The translations under genes were made by a program, and so were the position numbers. Shown piece after piece: positions 1-6,129 of a stretch of 6,129 nucleotides of DNA. Numbering within the stretch: position 1 is the first letter of the stretch; each line of letters begins with the position of its first letter. This DNA is from Coxiellaceae bacterium (GTDB lineage: Bacteria; Pseudomonadota; Gammaproteobacteria; GCA-013414725). The notes beneath the pieces were generated by a model. That model saw only the letters and a program-made list of their open reading frames with translations. It searched no databases and was not told the DNA's origin. The stretch is taken from contig CP058706.1 of assembly GCA_013414725.1 (NCBI GenBank), positions 1,564,790 through 1,570,918 on the forward strand, read 5' to 3'.

Positions 1-84
1 GGGGGCAAATTCTTGCCGCGACAAACGATTAAAGTAGACCGTGGTGAAGATGGCTTGAAGTTTAGTGCCCAGGCGAGCAAATGA
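1..84 (+). CDS. clpB: ATP-dependent chaperone ClpB, C-terminal end (partial)
   Basis: The open frame runs from the window edge to a TGA at 82-84 and gives 27 residues starting GGKFLPRQTIKVD and ending FSAQASK. This resembles the extreme C-terminus of ClpB, the small D2 domain, where family members read roughly 'NPLA..IL.GKF.PG..I.V' followed by a short strand and stop. ClpB is a cytosolic hexameric AAA+ disaggregase that works with DnaK to rescue aggregated proteins. All catalytic motifs (Walker A/B, arginine fingers) lie outside the window, so the call rests on this short tail alone. No frame disruption is seen. No obvious intrinsic terminator follows; the first strong secondary structure downstream is the palindromic repeat at 159. 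A different Clp family member is the main alternative. Confidence 0.6.
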   Translation, partial: GGKFLPRQTIKVDRGEDGLKFSAQASK

Positions 85-158
85 TGTAATAAATCTCTGT
101 TATTTTTATCTTATTGCTATTTACCTCGCTTTTCTGCACTCTGTGACTTAAGTGCCCA

Positions 159-250
159 TTATCCTATGGCTTGACCGCGGGATCGAGAGGTATTCCATGG
201 AGTACGTGCATTGCATGATGTATCTCCTAAGGTCAAGCCACGGGATGACG
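159..250. repeat. Palindromic repeat element, copy 1
   Basis: This is a ~90 bp element with imperfect terminal inverted arms. The left arm contains GGCTTGACCGCGGGATC and the right arm contains GGTCAAGCCACGGGATGAC, its approximate reverse complement. The 31 bases at 190-220 are identical to 453-483 in copy 2, and both copies face the same way. The outer left arm has drifted (TTATCCTAT where copy 2 has TCATCCCGC). It is far more GC-rich than its surroundings and has no ORF. Such elements resemble small non-autonomous hairpin repeats or MITE-like sequences dispersed in some bacterial genomes. I see no transposase and no clear target-site duplication. Confidence 0.8.
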
Positions 251-328
251 GGGTTTTACAAAAACTGATAGTTAGTTAGATTAAATATTAACCTTATTGT
301 TATAGGCTTAATCAACGCAATAGATGAC

Positions 329-344
329 TTTTACAATTGTAAAA
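329..344. repeat. 16 bp perfect palindrome
   Basis: TTTTACAATTGTAAAA is perfectly self-complementary. With one extra A on the right it extends outward as ACTTTTACAATTGTAAAAAGT. It lies between the two larger repeat elements, no gene abuts it and no T-run follows. It has the look of a dimeric protein-binding site, but nothing nearby shows what it would control. Confidence 0.4.
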
Positions 345-420
345 AGTTAGGTATTTCGCTGATGACTATCAATTCTGTAGGTGTTTGGCTGCTCGATGCT
401 TGCTGTGATCTAAAGGTCTG

Positions 421-510
421 GTCATCCCGCGGCTTGACCGCGGGATCCAGGAGTATTCCATGGAGTACGTGCATTGCATGATGGATCTCCACGGCCAAGC
501 CGCGGATGAT
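421..510. repeat. Palindromic repeat element, copy 2
   Basis: This is the better-preserved copy of the element at 159-250. Its left arm starts GTCATCCCGCGGCTTGACC and its right arm ends CCAAGCCGCGGATGAT, which folds back on the left arm over about 28 bases with a few mismatches and one missing G. The core carries CCATGG and a TGCATTGCA motif, so the transcript could form a long hairpin with sub-structure. It sits 137 bases upstream of the start at 647. It could act as a transcript-stability or termination element for upstream transcription, but that is inference. Confidence 0.8.
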
Positions 511-554
511 GAAGTGCTAACAAATAGGTGACCTTACAGCAAGAGCATAAATAT

Positions 555-578
555 ATTTAAAAATACCATTTAAAAATA
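555..578 (+). repeat. AT-rich 11 bp tandem direct repeat
   Basis: ATTTAAAAATA occurs at 555-565 and again at 568-578, a 13-base period. It lies about 70 bases before the start codon at 647, where the promoter of that gene should be. It may be an upstream AT-rich promoter element or chance in an AT-rich stretch. Confidence 0.3.
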
Positions 579-646
579 AGCATCTAATAAAGAGGCAGTA
601 TTAAATGTCCCTTTATTTTGCTTCAACTTCATAGAAGGAAAGCCCA

Positions 647-2138
647 ATGTTTGATGAAAATATTAATAATATTAATTCACATGAAACAGAAAATATTTTA
701 AAAAGTATTGTCCACAGGTTGCCAGGATAAGTAGTAAGTTCATATTTGGTGCGTCATCTGCGGTATGTAGTGTTTTTAATGATAGAGCCATGTAAAACTT
801 ATACTAAAACATCTGATTTGGGCAAAACCCTCATTCAATATTTTGGGGAAAAAGAGGCGTGGAAGATACCTTTTGCTAGCAGTGCATTAGACTTTATGGG
901 GCTAAATTTCTTTTTGCTCCGGCTGCCATACAACGATTTATAGAATACATCAGTTCTTTGGAGGGCGTTAGGGTAAAAGTGGTAAAAGGAACGGGAATTT
1001 TAATCCTTGCGGGTGTCGCTAATATACAACCCATTGCGGTGGCTCTTTCCACGGGCAGTAATTTCACCCAAACAATGTTGAGTGCTATTGGCTTAATGCC
1101 AGCATCGCTTTTGTCTACGCTTAATTTGCTGACTTTAGAACTTCCTGCGTTACTAAGAAAATTAGATGGCTCAGATAAAGAGCATAAACGTTTTAATCAA
1201 GATTTACGTGATGCATGGATTTATCAACTAAAGCATCGTAATAGAACAGTAAACCAAGCTCAATCACTGGGTGAGCGTTGGGCAATTTTATTACAAGATT
1301 TGGATCAAGCGAAAATAGATGAATGTTTAGGTTCAAGAGTGTCGAGAGAAATAATTCGAGGCATTGGTCTTTTAGCAACAGGGCCTTTATCCTGGGCCAA
1401 TTTTTGGAATTTACAAGAAGTGATGGTCGCTGCGTTACCTTGGGGATTTGGAGTGCCTGGACGTATTTTGGGAGGCATAGTCAGCATTGGCTTTACTTAT
1501 ATTTTCGGTAAGCTTGTCAGTAACTTATTTGTAGGAATTTATGATGCGGCGCGTAATTTGGTTTTAGGTCGTGCTGTAGATTCGTTGCCATTACAGCTAA
1601 TCAATAGACTGGTAATCACCACGGTAGCCGTGGGTTTATGTGCTGTTGGAACCAGCTTATCTTTTCCAACGGCGTTGGCTTTATTCATGCATGCTTATCA
1701 TTTGATTTTTAAAGAGCAATTAAGTTACGAAGTCATGGCGGCTATTGATATTTATCATTTAGTGGGATTAATTGAATGCATTAGTTTGGTGTTAAAAGCG
1801 TTCTATGCAAAATGTGGTTCTACACAAGAGAAGTCATTGTTGCGTTTCCATGAAGCAGTTGAGGTTGCAGAAAAATTAAACCCAAAAGAAATAGTAGCAC
1901 AGTTAAAAAAACTGGTAATGATGACCTTTATAATAAATATTTTAAAGAGGTAATTCAAACTACGCCAAATCGACAAACGCATTCTAAAAGTGGGCTATTG
2001 AGTTGGTGTTGTCATTTTGGTTTATCAGATAGAAATTCTCAAGAAGAAACTGAGAGTTTACTAGGTAATGAAGAAAATCGTCCTCTGGGTTTTTTAATTG
2101 GAAGTGGTGTTCTTAGTTTTACATTCTATTTATTGTGA
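647..2138 (+). pseudogene. Multi-pass membrane protein of unknown function, frame-disrupted
   Basis: I do not recognise the family. The start is ATG 647, preceded by AGAAGGA at 633-639 (7-base spacing), and opens MFDENINNINSHETENILK. The frame then changes several times: possibly near 726-730 (TAA at 728-730) and 792-795, at the G4 run 898-901 (five G would restore MGAKFLFAP), and at the A7 run 1905-1911 (eight A would restore QLKKTGNDDLYNKYFKE). Corrected, the product is about 497 residues. The longest unbroken piece, ~898-1905, carries most of the hydrophobic segments, for example GILILAGVANIQPIAVAL, LVITTVAVGLCAVGTSL, VMAAIDIYHLVGLIECISLV and a stretch around GRILGGIVSIGFTYIFG. A last hydrophobic segment, LGFLIGSGVLSFTFYLL, ends the protein at TGA 2136-2138. 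I estimate 6-8 membrane spans, and no signal peptide or enzyme motif. A terminator hairpin begins nine bases after the stop. The gene is either truly broken or mis-assembled at homopolymers. Confidence 0.75.
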
Positions 2139-2146
2139 TTGATTAT

Positions 2147-2184
2147 GATGCCATGTCAATTTTATTGGTATGGCATCTGTCTTA
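2147..2184 (+). terminator. Hairpin terminator after the membrane protein gene
   Basis: GATGCCATGTCAAT (2147-2160) pairs with ATTGGTATGGCATC (2164-2177) around a TTT loop. This gives 14 pairs, two of them G-T wobbles, followed by TGTCTT. The T-tract is short, so termination may be weak. The placement just after the stop at 2138 supports that stop as the true gene end. Its sequence is clearly related to the palindrome at 5334-5363. Confidence 0.65.
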
Positions 2185-2492
2185 CTGATTATTTTGAGTT
2201 TTTAGGGTTTGCACCAATATCTTCATTTCACTGTGGCGAGGCAACCCAGGCCAATAAGCCATCACTGGATTACTTTACATTTTATAGCCAACGATGTTAT
2301 TTTACGATAGTTGAAATACGGCTCAAACTGCTGTGAATGACGTATGAATATACTAAAGCAGGAGTTGGAGGGAAAATAATGAGTTATCATGGCTTTTAGG
2401 TGGACATTTAAATTCTCTCTATAGAATATTCAAGCGTTCTTTAATAAATCATTTAAAACATAATTATTAAGATTTATCAGAGGATTTTTATC
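2185..2492. other. Gap with no recognised gene
   Basis: No convincing gene is found on either strand. The one open stretch that covers part of it (2139-2336, +) begins before the terminator hairpin, has no ribosome-binding site and yields an unfamiliar peptide, so I treat it as chance. The segment 2210-2280 is somewhat more GC-rich than its surroundings and could be a remnant of something. The last ~90 bases should hold the promoter and leader of the gene at 2493. Confidence 0.5.
2401..2427 (+). promoter_or_regulatory. Possible sigma-70 promoter for the gene at 2493
   Basis: TGGACA (2401-2406) and TAGAAT (2422-2427) each match the -35 and -10 consensus at five of six bases, but the 15-base spacer is shorter than the usual 17. 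Transcription would begin about 55 bases before the start codon. In such AT-rich DNA other pairs are possible, so this is a weak call. Confidence 0.25.
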
Positions 2493-5293
2493 ATGAAAAG
2501 ACAGAAACACCCTTCTTCTTCTGCGGCCATAAAAGCAGCATTACCTTCACCATCTAATGAAAATAATAATAATATTTATCAAACTACTGATCCAAATGTA
2601 CTTCGTGAACGCATTGTTCAAAAGTTCGTAGATATTCAATCTCAATTGCCTCAGGCATTTCCCCGCTTGAAGAACTACAACAGAAAAAAGAAGCTGTTAT
2701 TTCTTCAACTGCTATTTATGATGACTATTTACAAAAACTTGAGGATCTGCGTGCAGGAAGAACGGCAAATCGAAAATTGATCATTAAAAATGAAAATGGG
2801 GAACAAGAATTAGCATATTCTACCGCTAATTTAATAACTTTATTAGATAGATCACGGAAAGAAGCAGAGAAGAAGTCAGTTAAATTAGATGATGCTACTG
2901 TATCTAAAGAAGACAAGAGACGGTACATAGAGGCATTAACTTATCCCCTTGCTGTGAATCACTATCTTGATGAATACATCACTTTGTATGACAAAGAAGC
3001 TTCAAAGCAATACCGTAACGTTCGGGAAGATCTTTTCAGGAGCTTGATTTTTATCATAAATCAGTTAGGATTTATCAATGAAAGTGCATCTTCGGCATCA
3101 TTTGCAAAAAGCTTTTTACGCTTCATCGGCTGACAAAAGCAGATATTAATGTTGAGTATATTTCAGCCGTACAGATTTATATTGCTACGACATTATATCA
3201 CGTTTACGTTAAAAATACGGAAGTTGTGACACAGCAAGAAGACACTATTGGTGTGAATTTTATTCAGTTGGCAATACAGCTTTATAATTTTTCTAACGCA
3301 AAACAAATAGAAAGCGAATCATTGAATAACGAGGATGGTGGAAATGTTTGGCCAAATCACATGATGCTTGGTGCTTTATATCAAGCTGTCTATTCATATA
3401 ACTATTCTTTTGTAATGAAAGATAAGAAGGATCAAGCTGGATGGGCGTATAGGAACCGTCATATAGAATTGGCAGCTGATGCGCTTGGCAGGGTTAACAC
3501 TAAAGCATATTGGTCGAAAAATTAATAACCTTGGGGTTGGTTAAGATTGCTTTTAGAGCTTATAAAAGATTAAAGATAAAGATAAAATGTCTCAGCAAAT
3601 TCTATCATTAATGATAGAAATGACAGTTAAAATTCTTGGTGAACTCAATAATTCGGTTGCAAAAGCAAATGATTTAACATTTAAGGAAAGAAGGGATTAT
3701 TATAAATTTATCCTTGCAAATTTATCATTCTTAACTGAATTGATGAATTTTGCGCAGAATGATATTAATAAAAATTATGGTGGTTTGGCATATGCTTACA
3801 TTGAAGAATTAACATTGTATTATAAAAAGCTGCTAGAGGTTTTGGATCAGGAATTTATAACAAGAATTGAAGAATCAAAAAAGTGCGCAATCATTATTGG
3901 AAGATGAGCTAAGAGGTACTGAAGAAACCCAAGAAAATGTAAAAGGTGAAAAAATACAAAAAGCCCGTAATTTGAGGCTGCCAAAACAAGATTCAACTGC
4001 CGATTCTATGCCTTTAGAAAAAGCTGCTTCTGTTGAAATTTCCAGTTTGCAGTCTAACTTTGAGATAAATTTTAATTATGCTTTATCTTTTCTTTTAGAA
4101 AAGCAACACGACAAAGCTATTGAAAGTTTTCGTGATTTGTACGAAAAAGCAAGAAGAAACCTGGTATAAAAACTAAATCAGCCATTGCTTTGGCGGAATG
4201 TCACGCTATAATTGCGGGTAGAGGACTGAAAGAAAGCCTCTAAGTTATTGCTTTAACCACAAAATACCAGTCACTAATGAAGTCAGAAATAAAATTAACA
4301 GTATTGTAGATCACATACATAAAGCATTTGATTACTGTGAGAATGCCAAGGATCTTATCGTCACGCTACCCATGGTCGAAAAAATAATCTGCTTGCGTGC
4401 ATTGAAATGGTTTTGTTTTGTGTCGAAAGCATTTAAAGAACTCGGGAAAGAAAGAGAGCGATATTTAGAAAATATGGAACAATTAAAGAAAAGATTGATA
4501 GATGCTGGTTTATATGGGCCAAATATAGTTAGAGATCCTCAGCACTTGACCGCAAATGGTGTTGCTTGGTGTAAAAGAACCGGGTCGGCATTGGGTGCTT
4601 TTGTTTCTTTGATAAGTGAAATTGAAGAGGAGATTGAGGGTTCATATGTCGTACAACTTTATCAATCTAATGCGACTACTGTGCTGCAAAAATTAAACAA
4701 CCTCAAGCGGAATTTTGAGGGAATTAACCTTACCTCTAAAACAGATAAAGAATTATGCCTGCTGGCAGAAATAAAGCAAAATTAGATCAAGGATTGGATC
4801 CAAAAGAGCAATTGGATCAGCTCGATGACTTACAACGACAACCAGATGAACCAGTGGTACCAGATAATAAAAATTATCTACTCTGAAAAAACAACTAAAA
4901 ACCAGTTGATGACTCAAATCCAGAAAAGCAACAATCAAATAAACCAACGCCACAACCACAACAGAGATTATGGTCGTCATTAGGAGTTGATCAAGTTAAA
5001 TCACGACAGCATATGGAACCGTATAAAAAGTTCGAGCAGTCGGTAGAAAGTAGAGAAAAGCTAAAGCAATTATCACAAGAGTGGAATGAACTAGTAAAAC
5101 TACAAGAGTTTTTAATCAAAATAGGCAATCGTTATACTATAGAAAATCCTCCTATTGCGAAAAGCATGTATCGTTTTTAGTGACAAATTAGAAAATGATA
5201 ATTCTAGAAAAACAATATTAAAAACCTTCTCAAGAAGTTCGAGAGCAAGAAAGACAGGAAAATGAAGAAAAATTGAAGGACTTTGACTGTTGA
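2493..5293 (+). pseudogene. ~930-codon helical protein with a TPR-like segment, frame-disrupted
   Basis: I do not recognise the family. ATG 2493 follows AGAGGA at 2479-2484 with 8-base spacing. About twelve frame changes follow, mostly at base runs: C4 2661-2664, A5 3106-3110, A5 3517-3521, A3 3572-3574, A6 3877-3882, A5 4144-4148, A3 4233-4235, A4 4778-4781, two within 4880-4901, T5 5174-5178 and A5 5220-5224. One-base corrections join every piece end to end into one soluble, Lys/Glu/Leu-rich, mostly helical protein of about 933 codons, with no signal peptide and no membrane span. At 4065-4195, NYALSFLLEKQHDKAIESF followed by RDLYEK resembles one tetratricopeptide helix pair. A Gln/Pro-rich linker lies at about 4920-4970. 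The end is very acidic and charged (QERQENEEKLKDFDC) before TGA 5291-5293. No catalytic motif is visible. The layout suggests a scaffold or host-interaction protein, which is inference only. Confidence 0.75.
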
Positions 5294-5333
5294 GAGGGCG
5301 ACATCTGAATATTTTCGGTATCAAAAAATTCAG

Positions 5334-5370
5334 GATGTCATGCCAATTAATTGGCATGACATCTGTTTTT
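5334..5370. terminator. Bidirectional terminator: perfect 30 bp palindrome
   Basis: GATGTCATGCCAATT at 5334-5348 is followed directly by its exact reverse complement to 5363. On the + strand the stem is followed by TGTTTTT (5364-5370). On the - strand it is followed within a few bases by a T6 run (complement of A6 at 5323-5328). It lies 40 bases after the stop of the large + gene and 32 bases beyond the stop of the - strand secreted-protein gene, exactly where convergent transcripts should end. Confidence 0.85.
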
Positions 5371-5395
5371 CATACACTATTTAAAACAAGGCTGA

Positions 5396-5820
5396 TTATT
5401 TCGAGCTGGTTGTGACATTGTGAATAGTAATAACATAAGCATTGCCTGCCACAGAGAGAGAACAAGCATCAGGATAATAATTTTTGACAATCGCTGTTTC
5501 CGCCAAACTAACTTTGGCTGTGCATAAGGCAACATCATCTCCACTTGAGGTATTGGTCATATAAAGTGTTAAATTGCCTTGAGGATCAGTGGAAGTATTG
5601 GATGAATAGGTAATATAAGGTGATGCTGTATTACCTGGATTCGAATTGCTTAAATCGCAGTTATTGCTGGTAGTGGCGGTTGTGCCAGATTCAGTCGTGT
5701 AGCTGCAAGTGATATCATTGCTTGATGTGTTATTGGCATTAATGGCCACCGAAGTTGTGGTTGCTAAAACGCTGCTTGTAAATAAACAACAGGACAAGAT
5801 AGTTGTAGTTTTTTTAACAT
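5396..5820 (-). CDS. Small secreted Thr/Ser/Asn-rich protein, start region out of frame at A7
   Basis: I do not recognise the family. The frame open down to the TAA at 5396 has no good start of its own; its first candidate is a TTG at 5797 without a Shine-Dalgarno. An ATG at 5820-5818, behind GAGAGAG, lies in another frame and is separated by an A7 run (T7 at 5809-5815 on +). With eight A the two join and the N-terminus becomes MLKKTTTILSCCLFTSSVLA, a textbook Sec signal peptide with likely cleavage after VLA. The mature part, about 120 residues, is rich in Thr, Ser and Asn and has four cysteines (in ITCSY, NNCDL, ALCTA, DACSL) that could form two disulfides, as expected for a periplasmic or extracellular protein. 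The double Cys in the signal is not a convincing lipobox. It starts 13 bases after yjjG, so the two are probably co-transcribed. Confidence 0.65.
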
Positions 5821-5833
5821 AGTTGTGCTCTCT

Positions 5834-6129
5834 CTATTTAAGTTGATATGAACTTTTTCCTAACAGTAAATTCTCCAATTCCGCCAAAGAAGTAACTTGA
5901 TAATGTGGAGTGATACCTTCTAGTGCAGCTCTGCCATCGACGTTGAGCCAGCAGGTATCAAGCCCCGCATTTAGCCCACCTAAAATATCCGACTCAGGAT
6001 TATCGCCGACCATTAATACTTGATGTCGATCTGGATGGCCCATGATTGAAAGTGCGTACTCAAAAATCCCTTGGTGTGGCTTAGCAATGCCTACTTGCTC
6101 CGATATCACTAGTAGATCAAAATGGTTTT
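5834..6129 (-). CDS. yjjG: YjjG-type pyrimidine 5'-nucleotidase (partial, C-terminal)
   Basis: The frame runs from the window edge to TAG at 5836-5834 and gives about 97 residues. It opens within [21 protein letters not shown], which carries the conserved HAD motif III lysine (AKP), then [15 protein letters not shown], the HAD motif IV GDxxxxD magnesium site, then GLDTCWLN and [10 protein letters not shown]. This pattern closely matches E. coli YjjG, a cytosolic HAD phosphatase that dephosphorylates pyrimidine nucleoside monophosphates such as dUMP and clears non-canonical ones. The N-terminal DxD nucleophile and the cap domain lie beyond the window. The GTG within LLVISE is not a start, because the frame and the homology continue upstream of it. 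No disruption is seen. It is the likely first gene of a two-gene unit with the secreted protein. Confidence 0.88.
   Translation of the reverse strand, partial: NHFDLLVISEQVGIAKPHQGIFEYALSIMGHPDRHQVLMVGDNPESDILGGLNAGLDTCWLNVDGRAALEGITPHYQVTSLAELENLLLGKSSYQLK

Larger units (their letters stand above)
85..646. other. Non-coding interval with two palindromic repeats
   Basis: No convincing gene lies between the clpB stop and the start at 647. All frames are short and lack a plausible ribosome-binding site. The interval holds two copies of a ~90 bp palindromic element (159-250 and 421-510), a 16 bp perfect palindrome TTTTACAATTGTAAAA at 329-344 and an AT-rich direct repeat at 555-578. The stretch 251-420 between the two elements shows nothing else I recognise. 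The promoter for the gene at 647 should lie in 511-640, which is very AT-rich, but I cannot pick one -35/-10 pair with confidence. Confidence 0.6.

Noticed and set aside
159..510. CRISPR-like repeat-spacer pattern
   Set aside because: There are only two copies, each ~90 bp and palindromic, separated by 170 bases. No array and no cas gene.
421..510. Intrinsic terminator or tRNA-like fold in the GC-rich element
   Set aside because: No T-run follows the stem, and I see no tRNA landmarks such as a T-loop GTTCRA or a CCA end.
746..943. Open frame giving a 65-residue peptide on +
   Set aside because: It begins at a TTG without a ribosome-binding site and lies inside the larger membrane protein gene. 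At least its second half is a fragment of that gene, which changes frame at 898-901.
1193..1487. Two short - strand open frames
   Set aside because: Both are antisense to the long unbroken + frame of the membrane protein and have no start signals.
2139..2336. Open frame of 65 codons on + after the membrane protein
   Set aside because: It starts directly at the preceding stop, runs through the terminator hairpin, has no Shine-Dalgarno and gives an unfamiliar peptide.
4753..4980. - strand open frame with hydrophobic Val/Leu-rich peptide
   Set aside because: It is antisense to the Asp/Gln/Pro-rich part of the large + gene. The hydrophobicity is the complement of acidic and Gln codons.
2493..5293. 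Programmed ribosomal frameshifting in the large gene
   Set aside because: A dozen shifts in different directions, without consistent slippery heptamers and pseudoknots, is not compatible with one controlled recoding event.
5112..5357. - strand open frame of 81 codons
   Set aside because: Its start lies inside the terminator palindrome and the rest is antisense to the charged tail of the large + gene.

Overview
The window looks like a low-GC gammaproteobacterial chromosome, perhaps a host-associated one. Its left edge is the last codons of a ClpB-type disaggregase and its right edge is the C-terminal half of a YjjG-type pyrimidine nucleotidase. Both read cleanly, and YjjG of this type is typical of gammaproteobacteria. 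I cannot name the species. An intracellular lifestyle (for example within Legionellales) is only a guess, based on the lack of recognisable metabolism and on large helical and multi-pass orphan proteins.

Layout. 1-84 is the clpB tail (+). 85-646 is non-coding and holds two near-identical ~90 bp palindromic repeat elements. 647-2138 is a multi-pass membrane protein gene (+) split by frame changes. 2147-2184 is a terminator hairpin. 2185-2492 has no recognisable gene. 2493-5293 is a single ~930-codon gene (+) for a soluble helical protein, chopped into more than ten short reading frames. 5334-5370 is a perfect 30 bp palindrome that acts as a terminator on both strands. 5396-5820 (-) encodes a small secreted Thr/Ser/Asn-rich protein whose signal peptide is out of frame by one base. 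5834-6129 (-) is yjjG, cut by the window edge.

Main result. The many short ORFs between 647 and 5293 are not separate genes. Read with single-base corrections, nearly all in A, C, G or T runs, they join into two continuous proteins of about 497 and 933 codons. Each has a ribosome-binding site at the front and the larger has a terminator about 40 bases after its stop, the smaller about 8. The secreted-protein gene needs the same kind of correction at an A7 run. I count about 17 frame changes and at most one in-frame nonsense codon. That pattern fits homopolymer errors in the assembly, or slippage, better than old gene decay. Raw reads would settle it.

How the genes relate. The two large + genes look like separate single-gene transcription units, each closed by a hairpin of the same sequence family. 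The - strand pair yjjG/secreted protein is spaced 13 bases apart and is probably co-transcribed, ending at the shared bidirectional terminator. I found no RNA gene, CRISPR array, transposase or attachment site.
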